17,265 bases of DNA, taken from NCBI GenBank assembly GCA_030698645.1, contig JAUYMV010000122.1, positions 1 to 17,265 on the forward strand, written 5' to 3'. Under the pieces are notes generated by a model. That model was not told the origin of the DNA, did no database searches, and saw nothing but the letters and a program-made list of their open reading frames with translations. Made by a program: the position numbers and the translations under genes. The DNA comes from Mesorhizobium sp. (lineage in GTDB: Bacteria; Pseudomonadota; Alphaproteobacteria; Rhizobiales; Rhizobiaceae). Below are positions 6,882 through 13,764 of the stretch, one piece after another; the first letter of the stretch is position 1; the number at the start of each line of letters is the position of its first letter.

Positions 6882-9443
6882 ATGCTGCATTTCACGCGCT
6901 GGAAGACCATCCTGATCTGGCTGACGGTCGCGCTCGGCGTGCTGTTCGCCGCGCCGAACCTGCTTCCGGAGTCCACGCGCAACGCGCTGCCGGACTTTCT
7001 GGCCGAAAGCAAGCTGACGCTTGGCCTCGACCTGCAGGGCGGCTCGCACATCCTGCTGCAACTCGACCGCAACGACCTCATCAAGGAACGCCTGGAGACG
7101 GCGCGCAACGACATTCGCGCGGCGCTGCGCGATGCGCGCATCGGCTATACGGGGCTTTCCGGCACCGCCAACTCGGTGCAGGTGCGCATCCGCGACGCGG
7201 CCGACATCGAGAAGGGCCGTACCGCGCTCGAGGCCCTGACGCAGCCCGTCCAGGCCGGCATCTTCAGCGGCGGCAGCGTGACCGAACTGGAGATGGACGA
7301 GCCGGAGCCCGGGCTTCTGCGCTTCACGCTAACGGAAGAGGGCATCAACTATCGCATGAGTTCGGCGCTGACGCAGTCGATCGAAGTGCTCGGACGGCGC
7401 GTCAACGAACTCGGCACGACTGAGCCGGTCATCCAGCGCCAGGGCGCCGACCGGGTGCTGGTGCAGGTGCCCGGCCTGCAGGATCCGGACCGACTGAAGG
7501 ACATTCTCGGCCAGACCGCGAAGCTGACCTTCCAGATGGTCGACCAGTCGATGCCCGTGCAGGAGGCGATCGAGGGCCGTCCGCCGGCGGGCTCGGTGGT
7601 GATGTATTCGACCGACGACCCGCCGACGCCCTATCTGATTGAAACGCGGATCATCGTGTCCGGCGAGAACCTGGTGGACGCACAGGCGACGTTCGACCAG
7701 CGCACCAGCGAGCCGGTCGTGTCGTTCCGCTTCGACAACAAGGGCGCCACCCGCTTCGGCGCGGCGACGCAGGAAAACGTCGGCAAGCTTTTCGCCATCA
7801 TCCTCGACGACCAGGTCATCTCGGCGCCGCAGATCCGCGAGCCGATCCTGGGCGGGACCGGGCAGATTTCGGGCAATTTCTCGGTCGACGGCGCCAACGA
7901 CCTGGCGGTGCTGCTGCGCGCCGGCGCGCTGCCGGCGACGCTGACCATCATCGAGGAGCGCACGGTCGGCCCGAGCCTCGGCGCTGATTCCATCGAAGCG
8001 GGGCAGTTCGCCTCGATCGTCGCCGCCATCCTGGTGCTCGTCTTCATGGTGCTTGCCTACGGATCGCTCGGCATCATCGCCAACATCGCGCTGATCGCCA
8101 ACATCGCGATGATCATCGCCATCCTGTCGGTGCTCGGCGCCACGCTCACGCTTCCGGGCATCGCCGGCATCGTGCTGACGATGGGCATGGCGGTGGATTC
8201 CAACGTCATCATCTACGAACGCGTGAAGGAGGAAAGACGGGCCGGGCGATCGATCGTCCAATCGCTCGACGCCGGCTTCTCGCGCGCGCTGGCGACTGTC
8301 GTCGACGCCAATCTGACGACGCTGATCGCCGCGGTGATCCTGTTCTATCTCGGCTCGGGGCCGATCCGCGGCTTCGCGGTGACGCTTGCCATCGGCATCG
8401 TGACGACCGTGTTCACGGCGTTTACCCTGACCCGCTGGCTGATCGCGATCTGGCTGAAGCGGGTTCGTCCGACCGAAATGCCGCGCGGCGTTGTCAACAT
8501 CGTGCCGGACAACACGACCGTTCCGTTCATGTCGTGGCGGCGCTACGCCTTTGCCTTCTCGATCCTGATCTCGATCGCCTCGTTCGGGCTCTTCATGACC
8601 AAGGAGATGAACTACGGCATCGACTTCCGCGGCGGCTCCAGCATCGAAGTCAAGGCGCTGCAAGGCCCGGGTGACGCGGGCGACATCCGCGCGCGGCTGG
8701 GCGAGCTGAACCTCGGCGACCTTCAGGTCCAGGCCATCGGAGACGAGGGCGAATATCTCATCCGCATCGAAGGCCAGGGCGCCGGCGACAATGCCGAACA
8801 GAGCGTCGTGGAGAAGGTGCGCGGCGAGTTGCTGGCCGACTACGAGTTCCGGCGCATCGAGTCGGTCGGCCCGACGGTTTCGTCCGAACTCGCCTGGGCC
8901 GGCGGCATCGGCGTCGTGGTCGCGCTGCTCGCCATGCTCGTCTACATCTGGTTCCGCTTCGAATGGCAGTTCGGCCTTGGCGCGATCATCTCGACCCTGC
9001 ACGACGTGGTCATGGTGATCGGGTTCTATGTCTTGCTGGGCCTGGAGTTCAATCTCTCCAGTATCGCGGCGGTGCTCACCGTCGTCGGCTACTCGATCAA
9101 CGACACCGTCGTCGTCTACGATCGCGTGCGCGAGAATTTGCGACGATACAAGAAGATGCCGATGGACCAGTTGCTCGACCTGTCGATGAACCAGACGCTG
9201 TCGCGCACCTTCCTGACCGGCCTGACGACGCTGTTCGCGCTGACGGCGCTCTACATGTTCGGCGGCGAGGTCATCAGTTCGTTCACGCTGGCGATGATCT
9301 TCGGCATCGTGGTCGGCACCTATTCGTCGATCTTCATCGCGGGGCCGCTCCTGATCCTGTTCAAGCTCAGGCCCGATATCTTCGACCGCGACGACAATTT
9401 GCTCGCCAAGGTGGATGCGAGGCCGGCTCCGACGAAGGCCTAG
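6882..9443 (+). CDS. secDF: Fused protein translocase subunit SecDF
   Basis: This proton-motive-force-driven RND-type membrane protein assists late steps of Sec export from the periplasmic side. The 853 residues join SecD (about 1-530) and SecF (about 550-840) in one chain, a known arrangement in several bacterial lineages including many Hyphomicrobiales. SecD begins with a membrane helix (about 8-25), then LGLDLQGGSHILLQLD with Asp50, a large periplasmic P1 domain, and the membrane block ending in GMAVDSNVIIYERVKEE. SecF starts near MSWRRYAFAF (550), with MNYGIDFRGGSS around Asp581 and its own membrane block SINDTVVVYDRVREN. Both halves keep the Asp-containing helices linked to proton coupling. 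A stretch rich in AAGGAAA lies upstream. The Mth938-like gene begins 4 bases after the stop. Confidence 0.97.
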   Translation: MLHFTRWKTILIWLTVALGVLFAAPNLLPESTRNALPDFLAESKLTLGLDLQGGSHILLQLDRNDLIKERLETARNDIRAALRDARIGYTGLSGTANSVQVRIRDAADIEKGRTALEALTQPVQAGIFSGGSVTELEMDEPEPGLLRFTLTEEGINYRMSSALTQSIEVLGRRVNELGTTEPVIQRQGADRVLVQVPGLQDPDRLKDILGQTAKLTFQMVDQSMPVQEAIEGRPPAGSVVMYSTDDPPTPYLIETRIIVSGENLVDAQATFDQRTSEPVVSFRFDNKGATRFGAATQENVGKLFAIILDDQVISAPQIREPILGGTGQISGNFSVDGANDLAVLLRAGALPATLTIIEERTVGPSLGADSIEAGQFASIVAAILVLVFMVLAYGSLGIIANIALIANIAMIIAILSVLGATLTLPGIAGIVLTMGMAVDSNVIIYERVKEERRAGRSIVQSLDAGFSRALATVVDANLTTLIAAVILFYLGSGPIRGFAVTLAIGIVTTVFTAFTLTRWLIAIWLKRVRPTEMPRGVVNIVPDNTTVPFMSWRRYAFAFSILISIASFGLFMTKEMNYGIDFRGGSSIEVKALQGPGDAGDIRARLGELNLGDLQVQAIGDEGEYLIRIEGQGAGDNAEQSVVEKVRGELLADYEFRRIESVGPTVSSELAWAGGIGVVVALLAMLVYIWFRFEWQFGLGAIISTLHDVVMVIGFYVLLGLEFNLSSIAAVLTVVGYSINDTVVVYDRVRENLRRYKKMPMDQLLDLSMNQTLSRTFLTGLTTLFALTALYMFGGEVISSFTLAMIFGIVVGTYSSIFIAGPLLILFKLRPDIFDRDDNLLAKVDARPAPTKA

Positions 9444-9446
9444 GCG

Positions 9447-9836
9447 ATGCCCGCCGGCATCGAGATTCGGGAGGCGCACTTTCCCGGCCGCGCCCCGGTC
9501 GAGGCCTATGGCAATGGCGGTTTCCGGTTCGCCGGCATGTCGCATCGCGGCTCTATTCTGTGCCTGCCGTCGGGCATTCATGGCTGGTCGACGGTAGACC
9601 CGCTCGCCCTGACGGAGGCTGATTTCGCGCCGCTGATGGCGGAGGCCGGCGGCATCGAAATCCTGCTGGTGGGCATGGGACGCGACCCGCGGCCGTTGCC
9701 GAAGCCGTTGCGCGAAGCGCTTCGGGCGCATGGCATGGCGACGGATGCGATGTCGACGGGGGCGGCGGTGCGCACCTTCAACGTGCTGCTCGCCGAGGAC
9801 CGCGCCGTGGCGGCGGCGCTGATCGCCGTCGACTGA
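9447..9836 (+). CDS. Mth938-like domain protein (NDUFAF3 / DUF498 family)
   Basis: A 129-residue single-domain protein of the Mth938-like family. Diagnostic stretches are the N-terminal YGNGGFRF..M.HRGSIL, the central LLVGMGRDPRPLPKPLR, and the C-terminal helix and strand MSTGAAVRTFNVLLAEDR.VAAALI. The family includes human NDUFAF3, an assembly factor for mitochondrial complex I. The bacterial role is not well defined. The start follows the secDF stop by 4 bases and the stop precedes the phytoene-synthase-like gene by 7, so it is embedded in the secDF transcription unit. No signal peptide or membrane segment is seen. The linkage of this family with SecDF in alphaproteobacteria has been noted in work on NDUFAF3. 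Confidence 0.9.
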   Translation: MPAGIEIREAHFPGRAPVEAYGNGGFRFAGMSHRGSILCLPSGIHGWSTVDPLALTEADFAPLMAEAGGIEILLVGMGRDPRPLPKPLREALRAHGMATDAMSTGAAVRTFNVLLAEDRAVAAALIAVD

Positions 9837-9843
9837 CCGCGGC

Positions 9844-10686
9844 ATGGACGCGAACGCGAGCCTTGCGATGCAACTGGTCCGGCAGGCCGATCCGGACCGC
9901 TATCTCAGCGTGCTCTATGCGCCGGAGGCCAAGCGCGGGGCGCTGTTCGCGCTCTATGCGTTCAATGCCGAAATCGCCCGCATCCGCGACGTCGTCAGCG
10001 CGCCGATGCCGGGCGAAATCCGCCTGCAATGGTGGCGCGACGCGATTTCATCGGGAACCATCGAGGGGGCGGGCGGGCATCCGGTCGCGTCGGCGCTGCT
10101 GGCGGCGATCGCCGAGCACGGTCTGCCCGGCGCCGCGTTGCAGAACTGTCTCGATGCGCGCGTCTTCGACCTCTACGACGATGCGATGCCGGGACGCACC
10201 GAACTCGAAGGCTATTGCGGCGAGACGGCGTCGGCGCTGATCCAACTCGCGGCAATGATCCTCGATCCGCATGCAGCGCCCGACTTCGCGGCGCTTGCCG
10301 GCCATGCCGGCTGCGCCCAGGCCATCGCCCTGCTGATCCGCCATATGCCGCTGCACCGGGCGCGCGGGCAGTGCTACGTTCCGCCGGAAATCCTGGCGGC
10401 GGCCGGGCTGACGCGCGATGCCTTCATCGCCGGCGAACCGGCGTCGGCGATGCGGGCGGCGGTGTCGGCGATGGCGGCGCTTGCCGGCGAACACCACGCG
10501 GCGTTCCTGCGCGGCGCGGCGCGCATTCCGGTATCGCTTCGCCCGGCCTTCCTGCCACTGGCGCCGACGGCGGCCAGGCTCGACCGCATCGAGCCGGACA
10601 CCGCCTGGACGGCGCCCGCCACGGACATCTCGGCGCTGCGCCGGCAATGGCTCTTCCTGCGCCGCGCGGCGAAGGGGTGGGGATAG
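9844..10686 (+). CDS. Squalene/phytoene synthase-family protein, NDUFAF6-like
   Basis: A 280-residue member of the trans-isoprenyl diphosphate synthase (squalene/phytoene synthase) fold. The N-terminal region PDRYLSVLYAPEAKRGALFALYAFNAEIARIRD (about 17-49) and IRLQWWRDAI (59-68) are typical of the NDUFAF6 subgroup. The first Asp-rich motif of true phytoene synthases is not visible where expected, and the second region has only FDLYDD (108-113). Carotenoid or hopanoid synthesis is therefore doubtful, and no carotenoid or hopanoid genes are nearby. Direct coupling to the NDUFAF3-like gene (7-base gap) favours a respiratory-complex assembly or envelope role. That role is inferred from the eukaryotic homologues. 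Confidence 0.85.
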   Translation: MDANASLAMQLVRQADPDRYLSVLYAPEAKRGALFALYAFNAEIARIRDVVSAPMPGEIRLQWWRDAISSGTIEGAGGHPVASALLAAIAEHGLPGAALQNCLDARVFDLYDDAMPGRTELEGYCGETASALIQLAAMILDPHAAPDFAALAGHAGCAQAIALLIRHMPLHRARGQCYVPPEILAAAGLTRDAFIAGEPASAMRAAVSAMAALAGEHHAAFLRGAARIPVSLRPAFLPLAPTAARLDRIEPDTAWTAPATDISALRRQWLFLRRAAKGWG

Positions 10687-10702
10687 CGACGCCGTCGCAT
10701 CT

Positions 10703-10718
10703 TTGACGTTTACGTCAA
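10703..10718. promoter_or_regulatory. Perfect palindrome, LiuR-like operator
   Basis: TTGACGTTTACGTCAA has perfect 6-base arms, TTGACG and CGTCAA, around TTTA. It resembles the operator class bound by MerR-family LiuR, the regulator of branched-chain amino acid and acyl-CoA catabolism in proteobacteria, as I recall it. It lies 80 bases upstream of the 144-residue unknown gene. The left arm can also serve as a -35 (TTGACG), with TAGGCT at 10725-10730 as a weak -10, so a bound regulator would cover the promoter. Confidence 0.5.
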
Positions 10719-10798
10719 GAGTGCTAGGCTTCGCCGATGAGACCGGGGAGGTATTCGAGCGAGTCTGCCGCCGATCGCGCGGCTGCGGAGGCGTCGCG

Positions 10799-11233
10799 AT
10801 GAGCCTGCCGCTCCTCGTCGCCGTCGTTACCATCGGCATCGGCCTGATCGTGGCGGCGATCCACCTGACCGGCGGGAGCCGGCGCGCGACGATCGCCAGC
10901 GCCGAGCAGGCAATCGATCGTTTTCGCGAGGATTTTCCGGGCGAGCCGGTCGGCGCCGTGCGCCTGACTCGATCGGCCGAAACTGCGTTCCTGGAACTGA
11001 ACGACGGCCGGGTCGGCATCGTCCATGCGGTCGGCGACCGCTTCCTGACGCGGGCGCTGACGCCACGCGACGTCGCCTCGTGCAGCCGCGCCGGTGAGAC
11101 CGGCCTGTCGGTCCGGCTTTCCGACTTCACCTTCACGGGCGGCAATTTCGATTTCGCCGACAGGCAGGCGGCCGACGCGGTGGCGGCCCTGCTGGCGCCG
11201 GCCAGGATACATGCGGTGGAGGCCGCCCGATGA
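10799..11233 (+). CDS. Hypothetical membrane-anchored protein
   Basis: I do not recognise this 144-residue protein. It has one N-terminal hydrophobic helix (LPLLVAVVTIGIGLIVAAIHL, about 3-23), then a soluble domain of about 120 residues with alternating strands and a central FLELNDGRVGIVHAVGDRFLTR segment (64-85). The body, likely cytoplasmic given the basic GGSRRAT just after the helix, contains one Cys (95). The start at 10799 has a good Shine-Dalgarno (GGAGG, 10787-10791). The stop overlaps the next start (ATGA, 11230-11233), so it is translationally coupled to the sterol desaturase-family gene and probably works with it. A possible promoter and palindromic operator lie at 10703-10730. Confidence 0.75.
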   Translation: MSLPLLVAVVTIGIGLIVAAIHLTGGSRRATIASAEQAIDRFREDFPGEPVGAVRLTRSAETAFLELNDGRVGIVHAVGDRFLTRALTPRDVASCSRAGETGLSVRLSDFTFTGGNFDFADRQAADAVAALLAPARIHAVEAAR

Positions 11234-12186
11234 ACCCATATTCCTTTCCCAACGTGACGCAGATCGCCATCCCGTTCTTCGTGGCGGCCATCCTGCTCGA
11301 ACTTTTTCTTGTCCGCACCGGCCGCGCCAGGGGCGCGTTCGAAACGCGCGATTCGGCGACCAGCCTGCTGATGGGAACCGGCAACGTCGTCGCCGGCCTG
11401 CTGCTCGGCTTCGTCTCGTTCTGGGCGCTGCTGTGGGTCTGGCAGTTCCGATTCTTCGATCTCGGCCTGTCATGGTGGGTTTTCCTGGCCGCCTTCCTGC
11501 TCGACGACCTGCGCTACTACTGGTACCACCGCTTCGCGCACCGGGTGCGCTGGGTGTGGGCCGAGCACGTCAACCACCATTCGAGCCAGCACTACAATCT
11601 GTCGACGGCGCTTAGGCAGAGCTGGACCGGGCTGTTCACCGGCATGTTCGTGCTGCAGGCGCCGCTGGTCCTGCTCGGCTTCCACCCCGCGGTGATCGCC
11701 TTCGTGTTCGGCTTCAATCTGGTCTGGCAGTTCTGGATCCACACCGAGACGATCGGCCGGATGTGGGCGCCGATCGAATGGGTCTTCAACACACCGTCGC
11801 ACCATCGCGTCCACCACGCGACCAATCCGCGCTATCTTGACGCCAATTATGCCGGCACGCTGATCATCTGGGACCGCATGTTCGGCACCTTCGTGCCGGA
11901 ACTGGACGAGGACCGGCCGCGCTACGGCATCGTCAGGAACATCGGCACGTTCAACCCGCTGAAGGTGGCGTTCCACGAATATGCCGGCATCTTCAAGGAC
12001 ATCGCCGCGCCCGGCCTGACGCTGCGCCAGCGCCTCGGCTACATGTTCATGCCGCCCGGCTGGAGCCATGACGGTTCGCGCCAGACGTCGGAAGGCCTCA
12101 AGGCGGATTATGTCAGGCGCAATCCGGGCGAGGCGGGCAAGCCGGGGCTGCCGGGGGCGGGAGACGGCGCGCAGCCGGCGGAGTAG
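11230..12186 (+). CDS. Sterol desaturase / fatty acid hydroxylase-family membrane protein
   Basis: A 318-residue integral-membrane di-iron oxygenase of the fatty acid hydroxylase superfamily. It has several membrane helices in the first 90 residues and another pair around 135-170. The histidine ligand boxes are intact: HRFAH (100-104), HVNHH (113-117) and HHRVHH (191-196), with a further His171 in WIHTE. Such enzymes hydroxylate or desaturate lipid substrates such as sterols, fatty acids, ceramide-like lipids or ornithine lipids. The substrate cannot be told from sequence here. It is coupled to the unknown gene upstream by an ATGA overlap. Its stop directly abuts the stop of the convergent ParE-like gene with no spacer, and no obvious terminator separates them. 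Confidence 0.92.
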   Translation: MNPYSFPNVTQIAIPFFVAAILLELFLVRTGRARGAFETRDSATSLLMGTGNVVAGLLLGFVSFWALLWVWQFRFFDLGLSWWVFLAAFLLDDLRYYWYHRFAHRVRWVWAEHVNHHSSQHYNLSTALRQSWTGLFTGMFVLQAPLVLLGFHPAVIAFVFGFNLVWQFWIHTETIGRMWAPIEWVFNTPSHHRVHHATNPRYLDANYAGTLIIWDRMFGTFVPELDEDRPRYGIVRNIGTFNPLKVAFHEYAGIFKDIAAPGLTLRQRLGYMFMPPGWSHDGSRQTSEGLKADYVRRNPGEAGKPGLPGAGDGAQPAE

Positions 12187-12519
12187 CTATTCGTCTTCTC
12201 CCGACTGCGGATCGCCGCGCAGAATCGCCTCGAAGTCGCGGCCGGCGCGGAAGATGTTGGTGATCCAGACCGCGTCTTCCATGATGCGGTAGCAAACGAG
12301 GGCCGATTTTTCGAGGGGTATGATGCGCAGGCCTGGCGAGAGATCGTCTCGTCTAGCACCACCGAACGGAACAAGTCCGATCTTCTCGCATCGGACCTGA
12401 ATTCGGCGCGAATAGGCAATGGCGATGGCGGAAGAGCCCGGCGCCTCGGCGATGTAATCGACGAGGTCGTTCATATCCTTCTCCGCAGGGTCACTCCAAC
12501 GGATTGGAAGGCTCTTCAT
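12187..12519 (-). CDS. ParE/RelE-superfamily toxin
   Basis: A 110-residue protein of the ParE/RelE toxin fold. The N-terminal strand and helix IRWSDPAEKDMNDLVDYIAE, the middle GLVPFGGARRDDLSPGLRIIPLEKSALVCYRI, and the C-terminal VWITNIFRAGRDFEAIL are the usual ParE blocks. ParE toxins poison DNA gyrase, while RelE-type relatives cleave mRNA. The sequence favours ParE but does not prove the target. The start at 12519 overlaps the antitoxin gene by 29 bases, the typical translationally coupled antitoxin-then-toxin order. The C-terminal GDPQSGEDE is an acidic tail. The open frame continues upstream, but that extension lies inside the antitoxin gene. Confidence 0.87.
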   Translation of the reverse strand: MKSLPIRWSDPAEKDMNDLVDYIAEAPGSSAIAIAYSRRIQVRCEKIGLVPFGGARRDDLSPGLRIIPLEKSALVCYRIMEDAVWITNIFRAGRDFEAILRGDPQSGEDE

Positions 12520-12799
12520 GAAACCCTCCACCGGTAGCCTTGGCTTCGAGCCGCGCCCGCAGGCGTCCGAACACCTCCTCGCTCGAATGTCCGGGTCCCG
12601 GGTTGTCCACCGACGCCTTGATGCGCGCCTTGATCGAGGAGATGCGCTCGGCGTGTTCCTGGTCGTCCTTCTGGAGCGCCCGCAAGGCCGCACGGATGAC
12701 CTCGCTGGCGGACGCATAGCTGCCCGACGCGACCTTCTCGCGAATGTCCCGCGCCATCGCGGCGGTCACGGTCACTGACATCTTCTCAACCTGTTCCAT
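12491..12799 (-). CDS. ParD-like ribbon-helix-helix antitoxin
   Basis: A 102-residue antitoxin. The N-terminal part, KMSVTVTAAMARDIREKVAS followed by GSYASASEVIRAALRAL (about 6-42), is a classic ParD/CopG ribbon-helix-helix DNA-binding domain. The longer than usual, charged C-terminal part would wrap the toxin. The start at 12799 is chosen because GGGAG lies about 8 bases upstream. A secondary Met (MSVTV, start at 12781) is possible. It would repress its own promoter, and a palindrome at 12822-12840 lies where an operator is expected. The tail carries HSSEEVFGRLRARLEAK, which could be the toxin-neutralising helix. Confidence 0.87.
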   Translation of the reverse strand: MEQVEKMSVTVTAAMARDIREKVASGSYASASEVIRAALRALQKDDQEHAERISSIKARIKASVDNPGPGHSSEEVFGRLRARLEAKATGGGFHEEPSNPLE

Positions 12800-12821
12800 C
12801 GGCTGATCTCCCGGCATAAAG

Positions 12822-12840
12822 TCGGATGTTATCCTACCGA
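12822..12840. promoter_or_regulatory. Palindromic operator candidate of the toxin-antitoxin unit
   Basis: GGATGTTATCC (12824-12834) has perfect 4-base arms around GTT and is nested in an outer TCGG/CCGA pair (12822-12825 and 12837-12840). It sits 23 bases upstream of the antitoxin start. On the minus strand CTTGAA lies immediately upstream and could be a -35. Ribbon-helix-helix antitoxins usually bind such sites to repress their own promoter. Confidence 0.4.
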
Positions 12841-12891
12841 TTTCAAGGCGGCAATGGCGACCGGGCCGCTTGCCCGCCGTTCCGTGGAGGC

Positions 12892-13722
12892 TCACATCCG
12901 CAGCAAATCCGCGAACATCGCCTCGCTCTTCGCCATCTTGGCCTGCACCGCCGTCATCAGTTCGGCCGGGCGCAGCATGCCGGCGTTCCAGGTGGCGATG
13001 TAGTCGAGGCCGTCGGCGACGGAGTGATCGCGCGCATAGGCGAGGTTGCGCTTGATGCCGGCGATCGCGAGCGGAGACTTCCTGGCGATCGATTCCGCGA
13101 GATCGAACGCGGCCGCGGAGAGGGCCACCCGGTCGGGCAGCACCTGCGAGACGAGGCCGATCGCCCTGGCTTCGTCAGCCGGGAAGCGGCGGCCGGTATA
13201 GGCGAGTTCGGCGGCGATGGAGGGCGCGATCAGCTTGGGCAGGCGCTGCAGCGTGCCGACGTCGGCCGCCATGCCGATGTGGATCTCCTCGATGGAGAAA
13301 TAGGCGTCGGCGGCGGCCAGGCGGAGGTCGCAGGCGGTGATCATGTCGATGCCGGCGCCGATGCAGGCGCCGTGCACGGCGGCGATGACCGGGAAGCGGG
13401 CGCGCTCGATCGCGTTGAAGGCGCCCTGCAGCGCGAGGATCGTGTCGCGCATGGCATAGGCCGCGCGTCCGGGCTCATTGTCGAACAGTTTCGCGATGTC
13501 GGCGAAAGCGGCCAGATCCATGCCGCCGGTAAAATGCCGGCCTTCGCCCGAGATGATGGCGACACGGACGGTCTCGTCGCGGCCAAGCGCGTCGACCAGG
13601 CGGGGGAGGTCGCTCCAGAAGTCGGCGGTCATGCCGTTCGCCTTGTCCGGCCGGTTCATCACCAGATGGGCGATCGCGCCGTCGCGCTCGACGCGAAAGA
13701 AGCTGCTGGCCAGATCGCTCAT
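12892..13722 (-). CDS. Crotonase, probable delta(3,5)-delta(2,4)-dienoyl-CoA isomerase
   Basis: A 276-residue crotonase/enoyl-CoA hydratase-superfamily enzyme, cytoplasmic. The oxyanion-hole regions are present (HFTGGMDL at 63-70; HGACIGAGIDM at 117-127). The catalytic pattern is that of dienoyl-CoA isomerase (ECH1): Asp126 in GAGID, Glu146 in SIEEIHIG and Asp154 in MAADVGTLQRLPK. The spacing of 20 and 8 residues equals that of Asp176, Glu196 and Asp204 in rat ECH1, as I recall it. That favours isomerisation of 3,5-dienoyl-CoA in beta-oxidation of odd-position unsaturated fatty acids over simple hydration. The start at 13722 is supported by GGGAGGA upstream. It is downstream of trmFO, separated by 42 bases, in the same direction. 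Confidence 0.9.
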   Translation of the reverse strand: MSDLASSFFRVERDGAIAHLVMNRPDKANGMTADFWSDLPRLVDALGRDETVRVAIISGEGRHFTGGMDLAAFADIAKLFDNEPGRAAYAMRDTILALQGAFNAIERARFPVIAAVHGACIGAGIDMITACDLRLAAADAYFSIEEIHIGMAADVGTLQRLPKLIAPSIAAELAYTGRRFPADEARAIGLVSQVLPDRVALSAAAFDLAESIARKSPLAIAGIKRNLAYARDHSVADGLDYIATWNAGMLRPAELMTAVQAKMAKSEAMFADLLRM

Positions 13723-13764
13723 GAAAACGTCCTCCCACGCAACGGCCGCGCGGCCGCGATGGAC

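Noticed and set aside
7329..9845. Very long open frame on the minus strand opposite secDF (838 codons)
   Set aside because: Arg/His/Asp-rich composition without any recognisable fold; it is a by-product of the G+C-biased third positions of secDF. Similar antisense frames opposite serS/surE, the LysM gene, trmFO and the DUF2157 gene were rejected for the same reason.
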